Assembly: GCA_963822215.1 (NCBI GenBank)
Contig: CAWGGX010000006.1
Span: forward strand, 682,001-746,000
Length of the DNA stretch: 64,000 nt
Origin: Roseiarcus sp963822215
GTDB lineage: Bacteria > Pseudomonadota > Alphaproteobacteria > Rhizobiales > Beijerinckiaceae
Direction: 5' to 3'
The notes under the pieces are model-generated. The model had not been told where the DNA came from and searched no databases. It saw nothing but the letters and a program-made list of their open reading frames with translations. A program made the position numbers and the translations under genes. Below, in pieces: positions 20,101 through 27,984 of the stretch (positions within the stretch are counted from its first letter, which is position 1; each line of letters opens with the position of its first letter).

Positions 20101-20322
20101 GTCTTCGAGCGGCCGGGTCACCAGCTCGACTGCTTGATCGGCCTTGTAGCCATTCGCGGGGACGACGATGTCGACCATCGGCACGCTGATCTGCGGCTCT
20201 TCCTCGCGCGGCAGTGAAACGAGGGCGATCGCGCCAGCGACGAGCGCCGCGAGCAGAAGGAGCGGCGTCAGGGGCGAATTGATGAAGGTGCGGGTCAAAA
20301 TTCCGGAGAGGCCGAGCTTCAT
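17104..20322 (-). CDS. RND-family efflux transporter (AcrB/CusA-like inner-membrane pump)
   Basis: A full-length 1072-residue proton-driven pump. It has the first helix near residue 20, a large periplasmic loop, the helix bundle with the proton-relay pair in GILVDDAIVVVENIARHWG, a second periplasmic loop, and the closing helices FIALAGIIVRNSILLVDFIR and RFKPIVLTAAAAMIGAAFIL. Its ATG overlaps the stop of the adaptor gene (ATGA at 20319-20322), so the two are translationally coupled. Sequence type resembles the branch often annotated as a multidrug pump; no outer-membrane channel is nearby. The operon diverges from a persulfide-sensor-like ArsR gene, hinting at sulfur-stress control. Confidence 0.93.
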   Translation of the reverse strand: MKLGLSGILTRTFINSPLTPLLLLAALVAGAIALVSLPREEEPQISVPMVDIVVPANGYKADQAVELVTRPLEDIIKGIDGVEHVYSTTTDDNVLVTARFLVGTGQDVATLRVHEKIRANIGDLPKGISEPPIVGRGINDVAIVTLTLSAARGQADRWSDNGLFQVAEELSHELAKVDNVGAATIVGGSPNQIRVEPDPERLSVNGVTLSQLIDKISNANRSFQVGAFRDRGKSLPVLAGQTLQGVPDIGLLLLTTRDGRPVYVKDVADVVVGAAEPEHRAWTITRASSGELQRRPAVTVAIAKRNGANAVTVADDILKRLEIVRGRVVPTGLEIAVTRNYGETATEKANELLFHLGLATLSIVVLITVAIGWREGLVVAIVIPTTILLTLFASWMMGYTINRVSLFALIFSIGILVDDAIVVVENIARHWGMLGKRDPADAAIEAVAEVGNPTIVATLTIVAALLPMMFVSGMMGPYMSPIPANASIAMLFSFFVAVTVTPWLLLRFAGRKAAAIGGGHHGIGAMGRFYVAVAAPLLKGRLRSKVFLLVVGAATVAACALFYTKDVRVKLLPFDNKSEIQIVLDLPHGVTLEDTDRVLMAAAERLKDLPELVSIQAYAGTAAPFNFNGLVRHYYMRANPEQGDLSINLLDKGERDRASHAISLDVRRRLAGLALPLGSALKVVEVPPGPPVLSTLLAEVYGPDPESRRALASKVRQAFESVDFVVDTDDSFGKPSDRLRLAVDQEAAEFHGVEQQAIYDTIGALIGGVKVGYSQRGEGMKPIDISVMLPRSERTLSERILSTPLPAGGTVRQGANVELGDVVKVVREPASYPIFRHNGRFAEMVTADVAGRFEAPVYGMFSVEDAIAKIDWGKDGAPEIKYHGQPVDDSKPTLLWDGEWEVTYVTFRDMGAAFGVAILVIYLLVVAQFGSFLLPLVILVPVPLTLIGIVIGHWLLNAAFTATSMIGFIALAGIIVRNSILLVDFIRHRRAESDILLRQALIEAGATRFKPIVLTAAAAMIGAAFILTDPIFQGLAISLVFGLASSTALTVLVIPAIYVWLRDDGRAIAEDH

Positions 20323-21284
20323 GGCGTGACGACCTCGTCGCCGTCCTTGAGACCGGCCAGAATCTCGACCGACTTCTCGTCGCCGGCGCCGAGCTGGACG
20401 ACCACCTCACCGCCGTCCTTGACCTTGACGAAGTCGACCCCGGCGCGGCGGTACACAAAGCCGCGCGGGATGATGATCGCGCGCCGTTCGCCGGTCGCGA
20501 CATAGACCCGGGCGCGCTCCCCGACGAAATAGTCGCCGATCCCTGGCGCCTCGACGTCGGCGATGACGCGTCCGCCCTGGATCTCCGGGTAGACGAGGCG
20601 GACTCGCCCCTCGCCTTTCGCGCCGTCCTCGGCGAAGCCGCGCCCGCCGATCTTCACCACGTCGCCCGCGCGAAGATAGCGCGCGTGGCGCTCGGGCAGT
20701 TGCAGGCGAAGGATGTAATGATCCTCGGCGATGGTGGCGATAGTTTCTCCCGGCAGGACCACCGACCCTTCCGAGACGGGCGCGCGCAGTACCCGGCCCG
20801 CGCCAGGCGCGAGCACCGCTCCCTCCTTCATCTGCTGAAGAAGCACATCGCGATCCGAGCCCATCGCCTGGAGCGTGCGGTCTGCGACGTCGAGGGCCGT
20901 CTTCGCAGCGTCAGCCTGAACCTGGGTGCCGACACCGCGCTTCTGCAACTCGACCGCTCGGTCGTAGTCGGCCTTCGCCTTGTCACGCTGCGACTGCTGC
21001 GACTGGATGCGGGAATTCAAGGCCTGCCGCTGAAGGACCAGCTTCTCGTCAGCGATGATGGCGATTTCTGCGCCGGCTTCGACGCGATCTCCCTCCTTGA
21101 TGGAGAGCGACGCTATCGTCCCGCCGATGCGCGCCCGGGCGATGAGCTCATGAACCGGCTCGACGGTCGCGACGATCGCCTTTTCATCCGGCGCGCTCGA
21201 GGCGTGAACGATGAAGGTCTCGGCGACTGCGGGTAAGGACGTCGCCGTCACGGCGGCGAGCAGAAGGGCAACGCGCATATTCAT
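20319..21284 (-). CDS. Periplasmic adaptor (membrane fusion) protein of the RND pump
   Basis: A 321-residue HlyD/AcrA-type protein. The signal peptide MRVALLLAAVTATSLPAVAE is followed by a lipoyl half-motif (IARARIGGTIASLSIKEGDR), a coiled-coil hairpin (residues about 90-160, LQRQALNSRIQSQQSQRDKA), the second lipoyl half (VLRAPVSEGSVVLPGETIAT) and beta-barrel domains. No lipobox cysteine is visible. I set the start at the ATG at 21284 (MNMRVALL) because the longer frame runs through the divergent promoter. It connects the RND pump to an outer-membrane channel encoded elsewhere. Confidence 0.9.
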   Translation of the reverse strand: MNMRVALLLAAVTATSLPAVAETFIVHASSAPDEKAIVATVEPVHELIARARIGGTIASLSIKEGDRVEAGAEIAIIADEKLVLQRQALNSRIQSQQSQRDKAKADYDRAVELQKRGVGTQVQADAAKTALDVADRTLQAMGSDRDVLLQQMKEGAVLAPGAGRVLRAPVSEGSVVLPGETIATIAEDHYILRLQLPERHARYLRAGDVVKIGGRGFAEDGAKGEGRVRLVYPEIQGGRVIADVEAPGIGDYFVGERARVYVATGERRAIIIPRGFVYRRAGVDFVKVKDGGEVVVQLGAGDEKSVEILAGLKDGDEVVTP

Positions 21285-21301
21285 TTCCTTTGACGGGCCT
21301 C

Positions 21302-21328
21302 TTGACAGATATATTCGAATATTATAAT
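21302..21328. promoter_or_regulatory. Divergent promoter/operator between adaptor gene and ArsR gene
   Basis: The 12-bp palindrome ATATTCGAATAT (21311-21322) sits between TTGACA (21302-21307) and TATAAT (21323-21328), spacer 15. The ArsR ATG begins only ten bases after the -10 box with no Shine-Dalgarno, so a leaderless transcript is likely. An operator between -35 and -10 fits repression by the ArsR protein of itself and perhaps of the divergent pump. Confidence 0.7.
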
Positions 21329-21337
21329 TTATCAAGC

Positions 21338-21685
21338 ATGAATTTGGCCGAGCTACAATCAAAGGCCGGCGCGGTCGAGGCGCTCTTGAAGTCGGTCGGC
21401 AACAGGAATTGGCTGATGCTTCTGTGCGAGTTGCAGAGGGGCGAGCGCTCAGTCGGAGCGCTGCAGCAGGCGATTGGACTCAGCCAGTCGGCCCTCTCGC
21501 AGCATCTTGCCCGGCTGCGCCTCGATGGCGTCGTCACGACCCGAAGGGAGTTGCAGACGATCTACTATTCGCTTGCCAGCGAGAAGGTCTCTCGTCTGAT
21601 CGGCCTTCTCGATCAACTCTACTGCGCCCCGGATTTCGACAACTCGGACGCGACAGCCAAACGCGGAAAAAGGAAGACGTTATGA
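21338..21685 (+). CDS. ArsR-family repressor with SqrR/BigR-type paired cysteines
   Basis: A 115-residue winged-helix protein: VGNRNWLMLLCELQRGE, then LSQSALSQHLARLRLDGVV as recognition helix, wing RRELQTIYYSL, and an Arg/Lys-rich tail. Cys30 and Cys96 (in LDQLYCA) are again 66 residues apart, matching the persulfide-sensing pair of SqrR and BigR. The stop overlaps the next gene (ATGA at 21682-21685). The gene heads a four-gene set with DUF2892, an AhpD-like protein and a rhodanese, all typical of sulfide/persulfide response operons, so this repressor probably responds to sulfane sulfur. It is only about 45% like the first copy by eye and is not a recent duplicate. Confidence 0.9.
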   Translation: MNLAELQSKAGAVEALLKSVGNRNWLMLLCELQRGERSVGALQQAIGLSQSALSQHLARLRLDGVVTTRRELQTIYYSLASEKVSRLIGLLDQLYCAPDFDNSDATAKRGKRKTL

Positions 21686-21885
21686 CACTCGACCGATCGG
21701 TGATGACCTTCGCGGGCGCGATGGTCCTTTTCAGCCTGGCGCTTGCGCAGCTCTTCAGCCCGGCTTGGTTGTGGCTCACCGCCTTCGTGGGCGTCAACCT
21801 CATTCAGGCGTCGTTCACCGGATTCTGCCCGGCCGCAACGCTCTTCAAACGGATGGGCGTGAAGTCGGGAACCGCCTTCTCGTAA
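21682..21885 (+). CDS. DUF2892 family small membrane protein
   Basis: A 67-residue protein with two hydrophobic helices (MTFAGAMVLFSLALAQLFSP and WLWLTAFVGVNLIQASFTGF) and the conserved end GFCPAATLFKRMGVK. This domain is also the membrane part of the rhodanese YgaP. Here it is separate and followed two genes later by a free rhodanese domain, the split version of the same arrangement. Overlap with the ArsR stop implies coupled translation. Confidence 0.88.
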   Translation: MTLDRSVMTFAGAMVLFSLALAQLFSPAWLWLTAFVGVNLIQASFTGFCPAATLFKRMGVKSGTAFS

Positions 21886-21927
21886 GGCTGCGGGCAAACG
21901 AACAACGCGAACCCATTGGAGAGAACG

Positions 21928-22296
21928 ATGATGGAAATGACGAATTGGCCTGACCTGACAAAGAGCTTGAGCTCCGAACTCAAGAACCTGCGTGGCGGCG
22001 CGCCGGAGGTGATGAAGGCGTTCTCGTCGCTCGCGCAGGCGGCGCTAGCGCAAGGGGCCCTCGACCCGAAGACCAAGGAGTTGATTGCCCTCGGGATCGG
22101 GGTCGCAGTCCGTTGCGACGACTGCATCGCGTTTCACGTCAAGGCGGCGGTCGACCACGGGGCGAGCCGCGAGGAGATCCTCGAAACGCTCGGTATGGCG
22201 GTCTATATGGGCGCCGGCCCGTCCGCGATGTATGCAAGCCACGCGCTCGGCGCCTATACCCAGTTCGCCGCGGCCAAGACAGGCGCAGCAACCTGA
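21928..22296 (+). CDS. AhpD-like (carboxymuconolactone decarboxylase family) protein
   Basis: A 122-residue all-helical protein with the redox motif CDDC in GVAVRCDDCIAFHVKAAVDH and the downstream helix EILETLGMAVYMGAGPSAMY. These are the CxxC and histidine elements of AhpD-type peroxidase partners. The ATG at 21928 is preceded by GGAGAG; an upstream TTG is less likely. In the operon with an ArsR persulfide sensor and a rhodanese, it may reduce persulfides or peroxides; this is inferred from context. Confidence 0.88.
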   Translation: MMEMTNWPDLTKSLSSELKNLRGGAPEVMKAFSSLAQAALAQGALDPKTKELIALGIGVAVRCDDCIAFHVKAAVDHGASREEILETLGMAVYMGAGPSAMYASHALGAYTQFAAAKTGAAT

Positions 22297-22311
22297 ACCG
22301 AGGGAACCGAA

Positions 22312-22647
22312 ATGTTCAAGAATTTCTTTTCCCGCGCGCCCGATCCGGTCGATGTCCCCCTGGAGGATTTCGCAAAAGCTGTGCGCGCAGGCGAGGTCAC
22401 GGTCGTCGATGTTCGCGAGGCGCACGAATACGCGTCAGGACATATCCCCGGCTCTGTGAACCTTCCCCTGTCTTCCTTCGACCCGGGGAAACTTCCGAAG
22501 GGCAAGCCGGTCGTGCTGATCTGCCAGGCCGGCGGACGGTCGCGCAAGGCGCTCACCCAGGCGCAGGACGCAGGACGCGACGACGTCAAGCACTACGGCG
22601 GCGGGATGTCCCAATGGCGCTCGCACGGCGGAGAGGCGACCGTCTGA
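22312..22647 (+). CDS. Single-domain rhodanese (sulfurtransferase)
   Basis: A 111-residue cytoplasmic rhodanese: VTVVDVREAHEYASGHIPGS, then the active-site loop CQAGGRSRK with the catalytic cysteine in VVLICQAGG, and the C-terminal helix ending HYGGGMSQWRSHGG. It would take sulfane sulfur from thiosulfate or glutathione persulfide onto its cysteine. The gene follows the AhpD-like gene by 15 bases and closes the operon. The loop has six residues, as in small rhodaneses such as PspE/GlpE-type proteins. Confidence 0.92.
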   Translation: MFKNFFSRAPDPVDVPLEDFAKAVRAGEVTVVDVREAHEYASGHIPGSVNLPLSSFDPGKLPKGKPVVLICQAGGRSRKALTQAQDAGRDDVKHYGGGMSQWRSHGGEATV

Positions 22648-22917
22648 CGAAAATGCCCGTGGCGTGCGCCATCACACGAGCCGCGACCTCGAAGCGGACG
22701 TCGCCTCTGTGAAGGGCGCGCTGTCGACCGACATCGACGTCGTTGGACGCCGAAGAGCAAGAACGCGCAAGAAATTCCGACGCTACCGCATCCGCTTCTC
22801 TTGGCGCCGACGTCTTGAGCCAGTGCCTCTCTGAACTCAATAATCGATCCGCCATGGCCTCGAGAGGCCATTCCGCAATAGCGCCCTCGCTTACGTTTGC
22901 GCGGAAATAAGGCGGCG

Positions 22918-23381
22918 CTATCAGCAAACCGGGACAGCGAATTGTCGCGCTTTGGGCTGCGAAGCCGATCTTCGTCCTCAACGGCCGCAGGCGGCGCTCA
23001 ATGAACTCCGCGACCCGAAGCACATCGCCCGCTTGCTCGACCCCAATTCCGAAAATCTGCAACAGCCTGCTGATGCGGCCAACCGGAGTCGTTCGATCAA
23101 ACCCGAGTTCCTGGTTATGGTTGGCACTTGCACCCATCTCGGCTGCGTTCCGGTGTTCGAGCCGCAGCCTGATCCGACCATCCGGCGCCCAGTTGGCGGG
23201 TGGCTTTTTCTGCCCCTGCCACGCGTCGAAATACGACCTCGCCGGCCGGGTCTTCCGGGGCGTCCCTGCGCCTTACAACTTGCCGGCGCCTCCTCATCAC
23301 TTCCTCGACGAGAAGACGCTGCGAATCGGCGAGAATCCGGCTGGGCAGAATTTCGACTTCCGCTCGATTTTGCAGGTTTGA
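22918..23381 (+). pseudogene. petA: Rieske iron-sulfur subunit of cytochrome bc1, fragment with frameshifts
   Basis: The fragment opens with ISKPGQRIVALWAAKPIFVL, continues EFLVMVGTCTHLGCVPVFEP, and after a shift reads GGFFCPCHASKYDLAGRVFR and FRSILQV to a stop at 23381. CTHLGC and CPCH are the two [2Fe-2S] ligand boxes of the Rieske protein, now in different frames. The N-terminal membrane anchor is missing. No cytochrome b or c1 gene follows. It is a broken extra copy, perhaps once part of a sulfide-oxidation electron path. Confidence 0.82.
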
Positions 23382-23566
23382 GACTGTCAGCAACGGTTTA
23401 GGCCAGAGAACCAGCGTCACCGGCTCGGACGCGGCGAGTGACCCGCGGGCCGCGAGCCAGAACCCGCGCGGCCCGGGCTCGCGAACCGGTCGTCTCTCCC
23501 CAGGCGATGGCGCCGATACGCGCCCGCCACCGCGCCGTTCAAGCCCCTACCCGCCTTCGCGACCGA

Positions 23567-25030
23567 TCACGGTCCGAAGAAATGGTCGGCCACGACGTTG
23601 CGCTCGCCAGTCTTGGGATCGATCGCGGTGAAGGTCACCGGCGTCGACGACGCCTTGAGATTCAAATCCGGGGCGGTCGTCACATTGACTGGGACTTCGA
23701 GGGTGGAATTGGGGTCGAGGCGGACGCCGAGACGGTCGTCGGGAAGCGGCTTGGCGACGACGCTGCTGAGCGTCATTCCAGGAATTCCGCTGGCCTCGAG
23801 GGTGAAGTCCTGCGGCTCTCGAGCTTGTTAGAGAAGCGCAGCGTATAGCCGTTGCGGATGCCGCCCTCGGCGGTCTGGGTGAACAACGGCGCACGGACGT
23901 GCAGCACGCTCAGATGCGAATTCGACCGGGTCGCCAGCACGTACAGCATGATGGCGCCGGTCATCACGATCAGCGCAGCGTACATGATCGTCCGCGGACG
24001 GATCAGGTGGTAGACGTTGTGCTCCCCGCGCTTCCGCCTCTCCCGGTTCTCGTCGTTGTCGTAGGCGATCATGCCGGTCGGGCGATGGATCTTGGTCATC
24101 ACCGTGTCGCAGGCGTCGATACACAGGCCGCAGTTGATGCAGCCGAGTTGCGGGCCCTTCCGAATGTCTATGCCGGTCGGGCATACGGCGACGCACTGCA
24201 GGCAGTCGACGCATTCGCCGGCGGGCTGGTGCTGGGCTTGCGCGCGTGCCGCCTCCTTGACTGACATGCGGGGCTCGCCCCGATCAAAGCGGTAGGTGAC
24301 GTTGAGCGCGTCGTTGTCCGTCAGCGCCGCTTGGATGCGCGGCCAAGGACACATGTAGACGCAAACCTGCTCGCGCATTTGGCCGGCGAGCGCGTAGGTC
24401 GTGAAGGTCAGGATACCTGCCCAGACATAGGCCACCGCCGGCGCCTAGGGTGAAAAATTCTCTCATCAGCGTCGGCGCGTCGACGAAATAGAGCATCGCG
24501 GCGCCGCCGGTCGCGAGGGCGACCAGGAGCCAGATCGCGTGCTTGGCGACGCGCTTGACGAACTTTTCCGGCGTCCACGGTTTGGCGTCGAGCTTCATCC
24601 GGTCGCGCCGGTCGCCCTCGATCTTCCGCTCGACCCAGAGAAAAAGGTCCGTCCAGACCGTTTGCGGACAGGCGTAGCCGCACCACACGCGGCCGAAGAG
24701 CGCGTTGGAGAGAAAGAGGGTCAGCGCTGCGATAATCAACAGGCCGGTGAAATAGTACACCTCCTGAGGCCAGAGCTGAATGAAGAAGCAATAGAACCGT
24801 TAATGCGCAATATCGATGAGAACCGCCTGGTCAGGCAGGCTCGGCCCACGATTCCATCTTATGAAGGGAATGATGTAGTAGATGCCGAGGGCTGCCAACA
24901 ATACAATCCATTTGATGCGCCGGTAAGTTCCCCAGACCCTCTACGGGTAGACTTTCTTGGCCACTTCATACAATGGGCCGTCGTCGTAGATCTCCTCGGC
25001 GGTAGTAGTCACTTCGAATTCGTCCTTTTC
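23567..25030 (-). pseudogene. ccoG: Cytochrome oxidase maturation protein CcoG (FixG), decayed
   Basis: CcoG is a membrane ferredoxin-like protein involved in copper handling for cbb3 oxidase. In order the minus strand shows RVWGTYRRIKWIVLLAALGI, a stop after LIDIAH, YYFTGLLIIAALTLFLSNAL, GYACPQTVWTDLFLW, then after a shift AYVWAGILTFTTYALAGQMR, the two clusters CVDCLQCVAVCPTGIDIR and CINCGLCIDACDTV, and after another shift the C-terminal Ig-like domain ending VVADHFFGP. At least two nonsense codons and two frameshifts are present, so no protein results. The other cbb3 genes are absent. Confidence 0.85.
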
Positions 25031-25036
25031 GGTTAC

Positions 25037-25683
25037 CTACTTGCCGTCGCCGGATGCGGCTCCGTTCTGTTGCGCCCTCGCCTGGACGACGGCGCGCTTG
25101 AAGCCGTCGGCGTCGAGCGCGGCAGCGACCTTGAACGGACCGATCAGGAACACCGGCGTGCCCTCGAAACCGAGGGAATCGGCCTCGTCGCGGTTCGCTT
25201 GATCAGCGCGGTGATCTCGCTTTCGTGGGTTTTGAGATCGGCGTCGAGTTGGGTCATGTCGACGCCAGCGTTGCGGATCGCCTCGGCCATGCGGTCGCGA
25301 CTGTTGCGGTCGGGAACGGCCATCAGCGCCGCGTGGGCCTGCAGGTATTTGCCTTGGCATTTGGCGGCGAGCGCCATCCGCGCGCCATCGACCGAGGACT
25401 CGGCGAGGATCGGCCAGTCCTTGTAGACGAGGCGGACGCCGCCGTCGGCGGCGACGACCTTGTCGAGCGCCGGCGTGGCCTTCTTGCAGAACGGGCAGTT
25501 GTAATCGAGGAAGGCGACGATCGTCACGTCGCCCTTGGGGTTGCCGCCGACCGGCGCGTCGGGGTCGTTGAGAATGGCCTGGACGTCGATGGGACCGGCC
25601 ACGGCGAGAACGCGCGCGGACAACGAAGGCGCGAAGAGCGCAGCAGCGGCAAAGGTGAGGACTGATCTACGGTGCACTGACAC
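25037..25683 (-). pseudogene. Periplasmic DsbA-family thiol-disulfide protein, frameshifted
   Basis: The protein begins with a leader (SVLTFAAAALFAPSLSARVL), carries VTIVAFLDYNCPFCKKATPA with the CPFC redox site, and VRLVYKDWPILAESS. The frame shifts near 25200 after ITALIKR, continuing as RDEADSLGFEGTPVFLIGPF to the stop at 25037. The shifted part contains the cis-proline (GTPVF) needed for activity. One missing base explains it. It starts with GTG at 25683. Its end abuts the decayed ccoG gene. Confidence 0.8.
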
Positions 25684-26240
25684 ATTCTAATGTTTTCATG
25701 TATAGAATTCAAGCACCGAGTTCGAAGAAGCGGCCGAGCCCGAAACCCAACCGATTCAATCATTTCAATGCGTTATAGGCGGGGGTTCCTTCCCGAGTGA
25801 CTTGTCCCATCGGGCAGAATCACGTCACACTCTTGCTCGCGCGCCTCGCCATAGGCTCCGCCGTGTCAATAGGCGTCGATGAGCACCCTTCGTCGGCCTG
25901 CGCTGCGAGCGATGACGATCCGTTGATGAAGACGCAACGAGCCTGACGAAGGCGCCGGCGCGAGGAGCACGGCGCTACTCAGCATAGAGGGCGAGGACGG
26001 CATCGCCACGGCGTCGAGACCCGGCGATCGGGCTTGCGCCGGCCTACGCAAGGGGCCGAGTTGGCGGCGCGACGACTCGTCAGGGTGGGAGAGCCCTACC
26101 GCGCCGATCGCGCCCCTCCTGCGCTTTGGCCGGGCCTCCACCATAGACTGGGCCCGCCAAACTGATGCCAATGCCCGCTCAACGGCGGTCGTGGCGGTGG
26201 CTGGCGGGCTAGTTCTTCGTTTCCAAAGTTCGGATCATAT
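25684..26240. other. Intergenic, no gene recognised
   Basis: About 560 bases between the DsbA-like gene and an IS630 remnant. Translations are low-information on both strands. The first 60 bases are AT-rich and may hold the promoter of the DsbA-like gene. Confidence 0.4.
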
Positions 26241-26385
26241 CAAGGGGCGTTGTTGAGTTTATAGGACCAAGTGTGGACGACAGGGTGTCGGTTGGACTCG
26301 TCCATCGCGGCGATGATGCGCTGCTTTAGTTCCTGTTTCGATGCGACTCGGATGTGGCGCAGGACGGAGCGGGCAAGCTTGGAAA
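26241..26385 (-). pseudogene. IS630-family transposase, C-terminal remnant
   Basis: The minus strand reads FSKLARSVLRHIRVASKQEL, QRIIAAMDESNRHPVVHTWS and YKLNNAP to a stop at 26241, the tail of IS630-type transposases. Everything upstream of it is gone; the sequence changes at about 26385 into an unrelated C/T-rich stretch. Confidence 0.75.
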
Positions 26386-26447
26386 AGACGCCCTCTCCCC
26401 TGCAAGCGACCGCAAGCGGGGGAGAGGGGAAGAGGGGGTTGTTCGCA

Positions 26448-26840
26448 CTACGGGCGATACGGCAACCGGACGGAGCAGGAGCCGTAGTTCGGGAAACAAT
26501 AGACCGGGTACGCGGCTACCGATCCGAGATCCTCGACACCTCCGACGACCCCGTTGGCGGTATCGGCCACGAAATTGCTGCCGGAGCGGACATAACGATG
26601 TTCGTTCCGCCTCGCATAGTGGCGCGGGTGGACGCGTGACGGGCGCTGAGCCCCCGCGGCTCCATTTGCTGCCGATGACGGGCCGCCCTCGGCCCAACCC
26701 GGAGTCGGCGACGGCTCCGAGAGAGAGGGTGACGCCGCGCTTTGCTCGCTAGACGCCGTGTCGGCGTAGGCGGCTTCAAGTGGGGCCGATACGAGAGCGG
26801 CGATACCGAGCACAATGGCCGTTATACTTTTGTATGTCAT
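26448..26840 (-). CDS. Small secreted protein of unknown function
   Basis: A 130-residue protein with a good start: AAAGGAGAT seven bases before the ATG at 26840. Residues 1-27 (MTYKSITAIVLGIAALVSAP...AYADT) form a signal peptide. A Ser/Pro/Gly-rich linker follows, then a basic segment (HPRHYARRNEHRY) and a C-terminal part with two cysteines (VYCFPNYGSCSVRLPYRP). I recognise no family. Two cysteines eight residues apart could form a disulfide in the periplasm. It is adjacent to another secreted low-complexity protein on the same strand. Confidence 0.65.
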   Translation of the reverse strand: MTYKSITAIVLGIAALVSAPLEAAYADTASSEQSAASPSLSEPSPTPGWAEGGPSSAANGAAGAQRPSRVHPRHYARRNEHRYVRSGSNFVADTANGVVGGVEDLGSVAAYPVYCFPNYGSCSVRLPYRP

Positions 26841-26973
26841 GGCGATCTCCTTTCTTCCGATTTTGTCTCATTCCGACGCACTGCGGAGAACAGCGAGCCT
26901 TTTAGAGTTCAAAGCGTAGGCGGGTCACACGTTCCCTCCTCCGTCCGCCGAGGGACCCGCGGCCTCATCATGC

Positions 26974-27510
26974 TCAGCGAATATGCGAGCCGCCCATGTG
27001 GCCGCCGAAGCCGCCCATGTGGCCGCCGAAGCCGCCCATGTGGCCGCGGAAACCTCCTACATGGCCAAAGCCGCCCGCAAAGCGACCTCCACCGCCATTG
27101 AAGCCACGACCTCCATATTCCCCGCCGTAGCCGTACCCACCATAGCCATAGAAGCCAGGACCATACCCGTAGTAGTACGGCGAGCCGTAGCCATAACCGT
27201 AGTTGGCGCAGCCGCCGTAGGGGTTACCGAATGCCCCGTAGGCGCCGCAGTCATACGGATATCCGTAACCGCCAGCGAGGCCGGCCCCGAGAATGCCACC
27301 GACAACCCCGGCCGCAGCCGCCGCGCCGGGGTTGTAGCCGTATCCAGCCCCGTGCCCATACGCGTAATGGCGCGCGACATGCCCGCGGACGGCATGCCCG
27401 TGGACTACATGGCGGTAGGTCGCGGCCGATGCTTGCGAGAGCGGCGCCCCTGTAAAGGCGGCAGCCGCGCCAAAAGCGAGAAGTCGAAGTCGAGATTGTG
27501 CGATGGTCAT
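26974..27510 (-). CDS. Secreted Gly/Tyr-rich protein with GGFGGHM repeats
   Basis: A 178-residue low-complexity protein. The start is the ATG at 27510 behind GGAGG, giving a signal peptide (LRLLAFGAAAAFTGAPLSQA). After a His/Arg-rich stretch (HVVHGHAVRGHVARHYAYGH) comes a short hydrophobic Gly/Ala segment (AAAAAGVVGGILGAGLAGG), then tyrosine/glycine repeats, then three GGFxGHM units before SHIR. Histidines and methionines spaced in glycine could bind copper or other metals, and such proteins are common secreted products in Hyphomicrobiales, but function is not known. Proteins with this central glycine-zipper-like segment may associate with membranes. Confidence 0.75.
   Translation of the reverse strand: MTIAQSRLRLLAFGAAAAFTGAPLSQASAATYRHVVHGHAVRGHVARHYAYGHGAGYGYNPGAAAAAGVVGGILGAGLAGGYGYPYDCGAYGAFGNPYGGCANYGYGYGSPYYYGYGPGFYGYGGYGYGGEYGGRGFNGGGGRFAGGFGHVGGFRGHMGGFGGHMGGFGGHMGGSHIR
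26993..27055. repeat. Three tandem 21-bp repeats encoding GGFxGHM
   Basis: The unit CCCATGTGGCCGCCGAAGCC(G) occurs at 26993-27013 and 27014-27034 exactly and at 27035-27055 with changes at the end. It lies in the 3' end of the Gly-rich gene and could change copy number by slippage without shifting frame. Confidence 0.9.
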
Positions 27511-27984
27511 GGGGACCTCCGAAAGCTTGTGGCCAGTTTCCCGGCTGAGACGCCTCCGGTTACCCGTGCGGTAATTTTCCGCTCGGACTCTTGTCAAGCG
27601 TCCAGGGCAAGCCGAAGGGTTCTTTTTATGAACGCCCTATTGGCAAGAAAGTTTCGATATCGCGAACTAAAATCGCTTTTATTCGCGGCTCTGGCCGCTT
27701 TCATTCACGGACATACGTCCGTTATCATATAGTAAGTAAAACAGCGGGCGGCCATTTTAACATGGCAAGATAGCGCGGGCGGTTCCAACGCCGTCTCCAG
27801 CGGCTCATCGTCGCTGGAACGTCGGGTTCTTGACCTCCAGCCAGCTCCTCCTCCCTCCTCCTCCTCACCCGGCCACTCGGCGCGAAGGCTCACTCTGCCT
27901 AGGCGCACCCAGTCCGCCGCAGGTCCTCGAGCAGGCGGCGACGCGAACCGCTGTGAGACGTTTTGAGATGATCATGCTTCGAGT
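27511..27984. other. Intergenic with a C/T-rich tract
   Basis: About 470 bases. It includes the upstream region of the Gly-rich gene and an AT-rich piece (27590-27770) without a convincing gene. A CTCCTCCTCCCTCCTCCTCC tract lies near 27845-27866. No gene recognised. Confidence 0.4.

Noticed and set aside
21311..21322. Restriction-type or terminator palindrome
   Set aside because: Its place between -35 and -10 boxes of a divergent pair, beside an ArsR gene, fits an operator; no T-run follows.
26993..27055. CRISPR array
   Set aside because: The three 21-bp units are contiguous without spacers and are part of a coding sequence.
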